Under the pieces are notes generated by a model. It saw only the letters and a program-made list of their open reading frames with translations, was not told the DNA's origin and did no database searches. Positions 54,801-64,000 of a DNA stretch of 64,000 nt are shown in pieces. A program made the position numbers and the translations under genes. Origin of the DNA: Pristionchus mayeri (taxonomy: Eukaryota; Nematoda; Chromadorea; Rhabditida; Neodiplogasteridae). The DNA lies in NCBI GenBank assembly GCA_036245805.1, contig BTRK01000003.1:28034685-28098684 (forward strand). The letters are read 5' to 3'. Within the stretch, counting starts at the first letter, position 1, and the number at the start of each line of letters is the position of its first letter.

Positions 54801-57800
54801 CTCTCTTTCTCTCGCCCTCCTCATTTCGAATGCTCTCTACGGCTTTTGAAAACTCAAGGGCAGGCGCGATTTTCGCACGGAATGAGCAGCACGAGGAATT
54901 CCTCATTCTAAACTAGAGAGGGAGGAATAAATCAGTGAGGGATTACCTCAATGGCCTCTCACTGTGACTCACTAAACCCCATGGCAAGACCAATTATTCC
55001 GTCGGTCAAAAGAGAGACGGGAACGAGAATAGACAGAGGTCGCAATGACGCATCAATTACATCCTTACGTAGGTCTTCCCTAGAGCATTCGTCACAACTG
55101 AGGATTGTACCAGTCAACAGAGATTCCGAGAACTGACTGATCTGTTGGTTTGTTTGGCTGCTTGCCCTTTTTCCTTTGCTAATCTGCACAAACAGTAGGC
55201 GAGAAGTGACTAATTGTTGATTATCAAGGAGAGATCTCTAACTGTTTCCTGATTGATCCGGGAAACTCCTTCCCAGAAGAGAGGAGACGTCAACAGGGAA
55301 ACGATTGGGAATAGCAGGAAACTTGGCCTTTCGAGGGACGAAAAGGGGGGATCAGATTTAGCGGGCATTGCGCACACTGCGAAAGACTCTCGGGTGTCGA
55401 CGAGAAATCCAATCTGGGCCATTCAATAATTCGGACGAAAAAAGTATGCGCGTAGACTGTGAGGAGAAAAGGAGGAGAAAGGGGAGAAGGGGGGCCAAGC
55501 CTAAATGGGAGAGAGCGACAAAATCTGCAGACCGTAAATGCACGCAACAAGAAGCGGAAGGTGGCCGAATTATAGAACCACTTAAAGGAGGTCTACTCGT
55601 TTCACGCGATCTCTCTCCTACAGTGCAGAATTGGACAGAAGCGCGACCCTCACCCGCTTGAGAGAGTGTCCATTTTAGGGTCGAGTTATCATCAGCTTTG
55701 GAGGTCGAAGGGAGTGCCGTCTGGAAAGATCAATGATCAATGGATTGGTCAAAGAAATGTTTGAAGAGTATTATTTCGATAGTTTGCCTACTGCGTGACT
55801 AAAATGGGGAGTTTTTGCGCACTGTGGCAATTATCGGGTAAAAAGTCGTCAAAAGAGAGGAAGGAAAGGAAGCAATTACTGAAGTGCTCATGATACTCTA
55901 CTCCTTCCGTTTTTGTGTGCTTTGTGTGCGGTGCGGGGGTCTTTTACTATCGGCCATCAAACTTCCAGTTCTGGATTTTTAGAGGTTTGAAGAAGGGTTT
56001 CGGAAGCCCCTTTGGGAAAATGAGCATCGGATAAAGAGTCTAGACCTATTTTGCTCAGGGATGAAGTAGATCAGCAACAAATATGTAATCATTAATAAAA
56101 CATCGGGAACAAAGAAGATGCAAAGATACCTGATCATCGATGCATTTGCTTCCTCTCATTGAAGAAAATCCAGAAGGCACCGAATTGGCTCCTTTGAGGG
56201 AAGTCAGCTTCGAATTGGCAGCGTTGAGCACTGAATGGGGATCAGTGTACCGATGCTACCAAAACTACCACAACCCGATCCGGTAACAGAGTCAGAACCA
56301 GGCTGCGTGGTACCTGGTCTATTCGGCATCTCAGACGACGTCACCGACAGGATGTCATCGTCATCTTCGTCGTCGTCCTCGTCTTCAAATATTATTTAGT
56401 CAGAGAAACTGAGGCGTCTCGCCAGCCCTCGAATTCTCCCCACGGAAAAAGCGGCGAGAATGGAAAAAAGACTGGGAATGAGTATGAGTGAACAGATGTG
56501 AAGAGAGAGAGAAAGCAATAAGGAACAGTGAGTCAGAAGAGGATCTCTTGACGATGTTAACTAGCGGCAGTTGAGCAGTTCACAAGATCAAGTTTACGAG
56601 GAAGAACACTCATCCCTCTTTCTCTTTTCCATGACCTATCATGTTGGATGAAAAAAAGCCCTCAGAAGAGGGAAATAAATTAAGAGCAAAACTCACCTCT
56701 GCTCCTCTCCGAGTGGACGTTATCGTAGACTGACTCGGACATGGCGCTGGACGTCGATCGATTGCCGGTCACTGGGCCTGCCGGAGTTCAAAGATCAGTA
56801 ACTTATTCAACGACACGCGATCAGAATATGAAAATCGGGAGGAGAGAGAGCTATCGATTCTCCTTCTCCAAGGGGGACGATGATCTCAGCCAATTGGGGG
56901 AAGGGAGGAGTGTTTACCCGGCAAGAGCTGCGAAGGTCGCACTGTCTGCTGCTGCTGCAGAAGAGCCGAGCTACGCAGCACTCGCGAGTCCCTACAATTA
57001 CTTGTTCCGTTCTGTCCTCATTCACATCTTTCTACGACAATTTCGAGATCAAGTGCAATTCAGAATTATCACTGCTGGCCGAAAAATATTTCAACATTGC
57101 AGCTGTTTTTTTCATTAAAAACCCACCTCGATACTCGCGATAATCGTGCGTTTCTCGGGGAGGAGACAGCCGCTGTCTCTACATTTCCATCCTTCGCCAT
57201 CATGTTCAACAGTGCCAATGACTCGTCCATAGTTGCGTCCAATCTGAAGAATTTGATCGTTGATTTACTAAATACTAATATTTTTAACGAATTATCGATT
57301 AATGACCTCATTTTCCTTGCAGATGCTGCGCTATTCACTGCGCGAACTTCTCGATCCGCGGCGTCTTCTCCAGATGAGGACTCGTCGCGTCTACAATGTC
57401 CAATGTTTGGAAGTGTTTTACTGATCGCCTGTAAACATGTTGATTTGTTACTCTTCTAGAGAATGCTATAAGCATGCACTCGAGTTCTCTGGAACGCTTC
57501 TTACAGCGAAGAAACAGTGCTCAGCCTCCACACCACAGATTCCATCCCTTCACTTTCCCTGTATTTGCTTGGGTGTGAAGGGGGAGCGTAGAAGATTAGA
57601 GCTGCCCGCCTGACTTACTGATAACAACCTAGAGCTTGCGCGGAATCAACGGCAGAAATGTGTTTTTCTAGAGCCTGATCCTAGAAGTCTACAGGAAAAT
57701 GAAAGCTCTGTATCTTGAATGAAGGCCTACCTGAGTGAAACGGGAGTCGTAACACTGCCTGTCTCGAGCCAATCAAAGGAAGAGGACCGGGAGAGGGCAG

Positions 57801-59854
57801 GAGAGGTCTGAGTGACCGCGTCCTGAATCCATTATTGCATTTTTATTTGAAAATTTCATTTTCCCATTTTCAACTCCAGATTTTCTCACGTGCGTGTGAT
57901 TGATGAGGGTAGCGATAGTGATTGAATACATGGAGAGATTCACAACAATCAGACACTCAAAACAATGGAGGACGTCACTGAAGCTGCAGGAGGATCGGAT
58001 ATCGCCTTCCAGTAGAAGGAAAGAGTCTAGGATGATCGTCTGCCTCTCTCTCGCAAGTCAGAGATAGCGAGAGAGCAGGGGGATTGGAGAGAGTCAGAGA
58101 ATGAGAAGAGTAATCAGTTGCGGAGATCTGACGACGTGGTGATTCGGGCTAATTAATCGGGGATGATTAGCGTGAGGTCGGCGAGGAAGAAAGAGAAGAA
58201 GAGAAGGAAAGGGAAGAGTTCTGACGGAAGAGAATCGCATAAATCGAAGTGAGCGATGGGAAACGATGAAGAGAGAGAGGAAATGAGGAATGGCATCTTA
58301 TGAGAACCAGCTGGTCTCCCGGAAACGAAGGAAATGCGCATCCTTCCCTTCACGAGTTCCTTCTAATATTCACCTATCGCGCATATTCAATCTATTCTGC
58401 ATGCACATGGCAACATTGAACAAACAAGATCAACAGAGTTCTAATAATTGTTCATGAAGAGGAAGGGAGCCTCGGCACTCGCATAACTCAAGATTCGCTT
58501 CGTCTCTCCTCCTTGTTCCTCGTTTCTCCTCATGACTCGCAGATTGGATCTGATTTCAGTGGAACGAGAGGAGAGATCGGAGAACGGGCACAGGAGCAGA
58601 GAATGAGCACCGATGAACACGTAGTCTAGCCGGGTTAAGAAAATATTTGTGAAAATACCTTTCGCTCGCTCTTTTTCGCAGCTCGCAGCAGAGACTGCGC
58701 GACGTGATCGGCCGAAGGAGGAGGCGTGTCTGAAGGCGAATTTTGTTATTTTTTAAAATTATTTATCGAAAAATGGTTGCTCCTCTAGTTGTTGCTCGAA
58801 TAGAATAAGGAGAATTATAGTGATTCGATTCTCGTGGGAACCAATCGAAAGACTCCTGACCAATGGAGATGGAGGAAGCCACTTTGGCGGCTCTCAGCTG
58901 TGGTTGGGAGGCGCCCAGTCGCTCCACGCACGAAGCCTGCAAGCAATTTCATGTAACCCCGTAATTCGATGACGTCATCGTCTTCAGTCCAATCAATGAT
59001 CGTCCTCTACGCCCTCTTCCTGATTGACAGTATCAGTGATTGGGAGCGGCGTTTACAAGGGGACGAAGAGGGGAGGGAAATGAACGAGTTATCCAATGAT
59101 GCGGCCCCCCTTCTAACCACAACAAGAACCCTTTCAGTTTCTGACTGAGTGACCCAGCAGAATGAATGACTGTGTGAACACCTCAGACCTAGTGAGTAAC
59201 GTTCTCCATATGTTTGCCAGTGTCCTAACTAGAGTCGCCAACATATTCATCAGATAAGGGAGTGCGAAGTCGTTGAAAACAGCTACGAGGGCGTAGAACT
59301 TGCCCGAACTCCGCAGATTTTATCTCATCCGCTGCTTGTTATTCTAAGTTCCTTCGGGTACATTTCTCTCACTCTCAGGTCACTTGTTTTCGCCCTCCGC
59401 AACACTCGAGGTAATTACGTGTCTCAGAGAAGAACAGGTTACTCATCCTAATCTCCGATCGATTTCCTGATTCAGGGCAGTGATTCAAGAGATGAGAATG
59501 GAGGGAGTCCAGCGCCCTATTCGAATCACAATTGGCGCTGATTAGAAATAACAATGCTTTGATAGGAGAGAGAGGGAGAACAAAAGAGGACGATTCCACT
59601 CGAATGGTCACTCATGGAGCTTGAGAAAGGTGGAAGTACCAATCCGATCAATTTTGCAAGAGTAAACCATTAGTGGTCAATTACATAGAATGATACAGAA
59701 AACCTGAGGATCAATCAGCGCTGGAGATAATAGTCAGCGAATCGAAAATAGGCAGTTATTGAGCAAATTGTGTGAAGAGCAACGGCCAACCTCTCTAGAT
59801 TCTAAAGAAAAAGTGAAAAGAGAAAAGAAAACGTACGCAAGGCTCCATCGTCAT
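45879..59854 (-). CDS. gei-1: SAM-RhoGAP-START protein (GEI-1/DLC1/STARD13 homologue)
   Basis: About 36 exons from ATG 59,854 (MTMEPC, exon 59837-59854, joined in phase to 58861-58936) to stop 45,879; roughly 1,300 residues. SAM domain in exons 53821-53892, 52695-52780 and 52570-52632 (TCRWLRSAGFPQYAHAYE, LNRCAIMRMD). Long Ser/Gln/Pro-rich middle in 49765-52264. RhoGAP domain in about 47508-49030, with arginine finger GIFRKNGVKSRI, LLKQYLRELPEPLMTS and MSADNISVCLTPSLF. START domain in 45879-47350, with LWDPTYLNQRLMEN, YVWNDSPGHP and WLIEPHGQGRSRVTLVSRVDLR. Such proteins stimulate GTP hydrolysis by Rho at adhesions and the cortex. All neighbouring exon phases match except one: exon 56130-56230 ends in phase 0 while the first SAM exon needs phase 1, so a small exon between 53.9 and 56.1 kb is probably missing from my model, or that join belongs to an alternative transcript. 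Confidence 0.92.
48553..48584 (-). repeat. Isolated mariner-type end in a RhoGAP intron
   Basis: AAAACTTTTGCACCAACCTAA followed by TA is a mariner terminus read inward on the minus strand. No matching partner was seen within the intron, so it is probably a decayed fragment. Confidence 0.45.
53893..56129. other. Large intron of the RhoGAP gene
   Basis: About 2.2 kb with purine-rich patches on both strands and no exon I could place with confidence. The reading-frame mismatch between the flanking exons suggests that at least one short exon, with length one more than a multiple of three, lies here. Confidence 0.4.
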
Positions 59855-60059
59855 CTCCGAGTCACCGCTCGCGCTCGCAATACTTTCCCCCTTCCTTTGC
59901 CACAATCGAGAACGGGAAATATCAGCAACCGCTCATTCGGGTCACCAGGGAAGGAGAGGTGGAGGAGGGAGGAGGAAGGGGGGGGAAGGCGATTCCCGAA
60001 TCGAGAGAGAATACTGACTCACGCCCCGTGTGCTTATCAATGGAGATTGTCGTGTCGGC

Positions 60060-62152
60060 GGAGGAGGAGGGAGAGAGAGAGGGAGAGAGAGAGGGGGAGG
60101 AGGGAGAGAGAGGGAGAGAGAGAGGGGGAGGAGGGAGAGAGAGGGAGAGAGAGAGGGTGAGGAGGGAGAGAGAGAGGGAGAGAGAGAGGGGGAGGAGGGA
60201 GAGAGAGAGGGAGAGAGAGAGGGGGAGGAGGGACAGAGAGGGGAGAGAGAGGGGGAGGAGGGAGAGAAAGAGGGAGAGAGAGAGGGGGAGGAGGGAGAGG
60301 GGGAGGAGGGAGAGAGAGAGGGAGAGAGAGAGGGGGAGGAGGGAGAGAGAGAGGGAGAGAGAGAGGGGGAGGAGGGACAGAGAGGGGAGAGAGAGGGGGA
60401 GGAGGGAGAGAGAGAGGGAGAGAGAGAGGGGGAGGAGGGATAGAGAGAGGGAGAGAGAGAGAGGGAGGAGGGAGAGAGAGAGGGAGAGAGAGAGGGGGAG
60501 GAGGGAGAGAGAGAGGGGGAGGAGGGAGAGAGAGAGGGAGAGAGAGAGGGGGAGGAGGGATAGAGAGAGGGAGAGAGAGAGAGGGAGGAGGGAGAGAGAG
60601 AGGGAGAGAGAGAGGGAGAGAGAGAGGGGGAGGAGGGAGAGAGAGAGGGAGAGAGAGAGGGGGAGGAGGGAGAGAGAGAGGGAGAGAGAGAGGGAGAGAG
60701 AGAGGGGGAGGAGGGAGAGAGAGAGTGAGAGAGAGAGGGGGAGGAGGGAGAGAGAGAGTGAGAGAGAGAGGGGGAGGAGGGAGAGAGAGAGGGAGAGAGA
60801 GAGGGGGAGGAGGGAGAGAGAGAGGGAGAGAGAGAGGGGGAGGAGGGAGAGAGAGAGGGAGAGAGAGAGGGGGAGGAGGGAGAGAGAGGGAGAGAGAGAG
60901 GGGGAGGAGGGAGAGAGAGAGGGAGAGAGAGAGGGGGAGGAGGGAGAGAGAGAGGGAGAGAGAGAGGGGAGGAGGGAGAGAGAGAGGGAGAGAGAGTGAG
61001 AGAGAGAGGGGGAGGAGGGAGAGAGAGAGGGAGAGAGAGTGAGAGAGAGAGGGGGAGGAGGGAGAGAGAGAGGGAGAGAGAGGGAGAGAGAGAGGGGGAG
61101 GAGGGAGAGAGAGAGGGAGAGAGAGGGAGAGAGAGAGGGGGAGGAGGGAGAGAGAGAGGGAGAGAGAGGGAGAGAGAGAGGGGGAGGAGGGAGAGAGAGA
61201 GGGAGAGAGAGGGAGAGAGAGAGGGGGAGGAGGGAGAGAGAGAGGGAGAGAGAGAGGGGGAGGAGGGAGAGAGAGAGGGAGAGAGAGAGGGAGAGAGAGA
61301 GGGGGAGGAGGGAGAGAGAGAGGGGGAGAGAGAGGGAGAGAGAGAGGGGGAGGAGGGAGAGAGAGAGGGAGAGAGAGAGGGGGAGGAGGGAGAGAGAGAG
61401 GGGGAGGAGGGAGAGAGAGAGGGAGAGAGAGGGAGAGAGAGAGGGGGAGGAGGGAGAGAGAGAGGGAGAGAGGGAGAGAGAGAGGGGGAGGAGGGAGAGA
61501 GAGAGGGAGAGAGAGGGAGAGAGAGAGGGGGAGGAGGGAGAGAGAGAGGGAGAGAGAGGGAGAGAGAGAGGGGGAGGAGGGGGAGAGAGGGAGAGAGAGG
61601 GAGAGAGAGAGGGAGAGAGAGAGGGAGAGAGAGGGAGAGAGAGAGGGGGAGGAGGGAGAGAGAGAGGGAGAGACAGGGAGAGACAGGGAGAGAGAGGGAG
61701 AGACAGGGAGAGAGAGAGGGGTAGGAGGGAGAGAGAGAGGGGTAGGAGGGAGAGAGAGAGGGAGAGAGAGGGAGAGAGAGAGGGGGAGGAGGGAGAGAGA
61801 GAGGGAGAGAGAGAGGGGGAGGAGGGAGAGAGAGAGGGAGAGAGAGGGAGAGAGAGGGAGAGAGAGAGGGGGAGGAGGGAGAGAGAGAGGGAGAGAGAGG
61901 GAGAGAGAGAGGGGAGGAGGGAGAGAGAGAGGGAGAGAGAGGGAGAGAGAGAGGGGGAGGAGGGAGAGAGGGAGAGAGAGGGAGAGAGAGACGGGGAGGA
62001 GGGAGAGAGAGAGGGAGAGAGAGGGAGAGAGGGAGAGCAGAGGGAGAGAGAGAGGGAGAGCAGAGGGAGAGAGAGAGGGAGAGCAGAGGGAGAGAGAGAG
62101 GGAGAGCAGAGGGAGAGAGAGAGGGAGAGCAGAGGGAGAGAGAGAGGGGAGA
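60060..62152. repeat. 2.1-kb GA polypurine minisatellite
   Basis: Almost pure A and G on the plus strand. The basic module is GGAGGAGGGAGAGAGAGAGG followed by GAGAGAGAGG, with variable spacing. Only a few C or T interruptions occur (for example GGGATAGAG near 60,440 and GGTAGGAGG near 61,722). From about 62,030 the unit changes to about six copies of a 23-bp block with AGCAGAGGGAGAGAG. It begins about 200 bp upstream of the first coding exon of the RhoGAP gene, so the gene's strand there is pure pyrimidine. Long open frames on both strands are artefacts of the missing T (plus) or A (minus). Confidence 0.97.
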
Positions 62153-64000
62153 TTGCGCGTACCGTTCAAGCAGTTTGCCTCTCTTTCTCCCTTGGCTCGC
62201 GCTCTGGTTCCAGCTCTGAGATATCTCCTCATTGCCTGTGATCGAACGCGCAACTTCCTCCTCGAAATCGTGTATCTTATGCTTAATCGTTCCTTAATTT
62301 CTCATCGATTATGCTGCTTTTCTCATCGATTATGCTCTGAGGTAATCATTGGGTGATGATGTCTGCATGATCCGTTCTGTGTACAGACCGACGACGTTCC
62401 ATACGCGAGTACCACTGCCATTCCATCATCGCATAGCAAACAGTCCGAGTGGAGGCGGGAGATCTCTCCCTTCGGTGCACTCCCTCGCTTCTCTCTCTGG
62501 CGAAGGAGCATGGGAGATGAAGAGAGCGTGCTTCTCGTTATAGAAGGGAAGTCTAATGTATTCCCCCTAGCATCTGGCCACTCTTATTCCACGAGGTAAG
62601 ATGAGAAAGAGGGAATTCCATCCGTGAGATGAGAGAGGAGACCTCTCCTTCATCTATCCACGATCAGATCGAATATGTACACCCTACGAGAGGGTCGACG
62701 TTGCATTATGCAGGAGATCTGCGCTTTCCTAGGCAGTTTCCCGAATGGGGAAGAATAAACAAGAGGAAGAGTTGACCCGCGATCTCAGCTCTTCGATTCG
62801 CAGCACAAAAGAATTGCGATCGTTAGCCGTTGAATAGGAAGAAACGCCGTTAGAAGAGGAGGAGAGATTGGGTATTGGCAAAAAGGAAAATGATAGGGCG
62901 AAGGAGGGAGGGGGTTCGGAAACTCTACTTTAGCGAAATGAATGTGAGTGAATAAGTCGCAATGTAATGACTAAGCAATCGCACATAAAAAAGTCAGTCA
63001 ATGTCGCGATCAAGAGCCAAGAAGAGTGAATGCATTTCTTCGAAGTGGATGAGAACGTTCAGATTCAAGATATGCTGGATAGAAGATGTGCTGATAGCAT
63101 CTAGGATGGAGCTAAGAATTGAGTGCGGAAGAGCTTAAGATGTGATCTCCTCAATGTACTCCCGATCAGGAGATTGTGTGTGGCAATCGGATAGAGACAT
63201 TGGAAGAGAGAAGGGGCAAAGGCCTTCCAGATGATCTGAGAGAGGAGAGACAAGGGATGGAGAGGAGAGGGAAGAGAAGAAGAGGGAGTAGTAGCCATCT
63301 GAATACCTCCCTAAACATTACACATGAGGACACTTAGGGAGAGGAGGACAGAGGGGGTTCATTGAAGGAAACAACAAAGAGACACCAAAGGTGAAGAGAA
63401 GGGGCAACCGGGTGGCAAGAGTGCCAATCCCCTCTGTTCTCTTCCCTCCACTAGACGAATGCTTGGACTCAACGGACTTGCACTAGCATCAACAGGATAG
63501 GCGAGTGATAAGCCCTAAAAGGCCTCTTCTCTAGCCTGCTTTACTTCCTAATAAGCTCGTATTACTGAGTGGGGAAAACAAGTTTGAGTGGAACGAAGAC
63601 ACGGTTCCTAGCACGTAGAGACGGGCAGAGATCCCATTTCAGCAGACTCACTTCACTAGCCAACTAGCTGATCAGATGAGAAGAAAGAGCCGTGGATAAG
63701 ATGATCGAGAAATAGATATCTTAGGAATCCTAAGAGATGCAAATGTGGATTACAAATCGCATTCTTAAATAACTGGTTACAACTTCCACTCATGCTCGAA
63801 AGCCATTCGATTACCTCATCTGACGACTGGAAGGATCGCCTCCAGGGGCATATCATCGACGAAGAATGAACAACTTTGATTGCAAGAGTGAGTTATTTCA
63901 AGATCACCGTCAGACTAAAGAGATTGAGAGAGAGTTCAGGAGGGGTTTAGAGAGGGGGAGGAGGGGGGTAAACCGTCAGGTAAACACACTACTCATTAGA
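62153..64000. other. Gene-free flank upstream of the RhoGAP gene
   Basis: About 1.85 kb with purine-rich patches and no exon chain, tRNA or repeat I can support. It may hold distal promoter or 5' UTR exons of the minus-strand RhoGAP gene. Confidence 0.4.

Noticed and set aside
56230..56314. A 20-nt intron (GTACACTGATCCCCATTCAG) in the RhoGAP gene
   Set aside because: Too short to splice. The upstream donor at 56,313 (CCAG|GTACC) gives an intron of about 83 nt in the same phase and keeps the frame open.
60037..62253. Open frames of up to about 740 codons (Ser/Leu/Pro-rich on minus, Arg/Glu/Gly-rich on plus) over the GA tract
   Set aside because: The tract has almost no T on plus and no A on minus, so stop codons cannot occur. 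All frames are open and there is no start context or splice signal.
1..64000. CRISPR arrays, bacterial operons, rRNA genes
   Set aside because: No regularly spaced direct repeats of that kind and no rRNA-like sequence. The window is eukaryotic with spliceosomal introns throughout.

Overview
This is nuclear DNA from a nematode, most likely a rhabditid or diplogastrid relative. The evidence is many short introns with TTTCAG/TTGCAG/CTTCAG acceptors, recognisable homologues of animal proteins with nematode-style exon layouts, a TRA-1/GLI-type zinc-finger gene, a SAM-RhoGAP-START gene of the GEI-1/DLC1 type, and a dense load of Tc1/mariner-type elements and foldback MITEs. I joined exons by hand. 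Where I state that phases match, each exon length was checked against the reading frame.

Layout. 1-3,825 (+) is the 3' part of a Dachsous-type cadherin. 4,186-6,558 (-) is a complete ARB2A/FAM172A homologue. 7,711-8,425 (-) is a TIMP/NTR-domain gene without a visible signal-peptide exon. 8,868-11,498 holds two abutting elements, a TTAA-flanked foldback and a 1,266-bp mariner-type element. 11,633-35,638 (-) holds three tandem copies (A, B, C) of a secreted protein family I do not recognise. Each copy carries an independent transposon cluster in an intron, and copy B is a pseudogene. 36,676-42,187 (+) is a zinc-finger gene with two complete five-finger GLI/TRA-1 arrays. 42,533-44,975 (-) is an unrecognised multi-pass membrane protein. 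45,879-59,854 (-) is the SAM-RhoGAP-START gene. 60,060-62,152 is a 2.1-kb nearly pure GA tract just upstream of that gene's first coding exon. 62,153-64,000 contains nothing I can call.

Two things stand out. First, the zinc-finger gene appears to be one transcription unit in which the five-exon GLI finger array is duplicated exon for exon, joined by an AT-hook linker. Second, a 4.5-kb element (20,650-25,172) has ~404-bp terminal inverted repeats built of palindromic units and a near-perfect 9-bp target duplication. It contains an intact three-exon gene, which is the architecture of a Mutator-like element carrying cargo. An intact DD34D mariner transposase (31,902-32,930) and a frameshifted near-identical sister copy (38,069-39,287) suggest recent mariner activity.

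Functionally the host genes span planar polarity and adhesion (cadherin), Rho regulation (RhoGAP), matrix protease inhibition (TIMP-like), nuclear or ER ARB2 function and transcription (GLI-type). I see no operon-like spacing between them.
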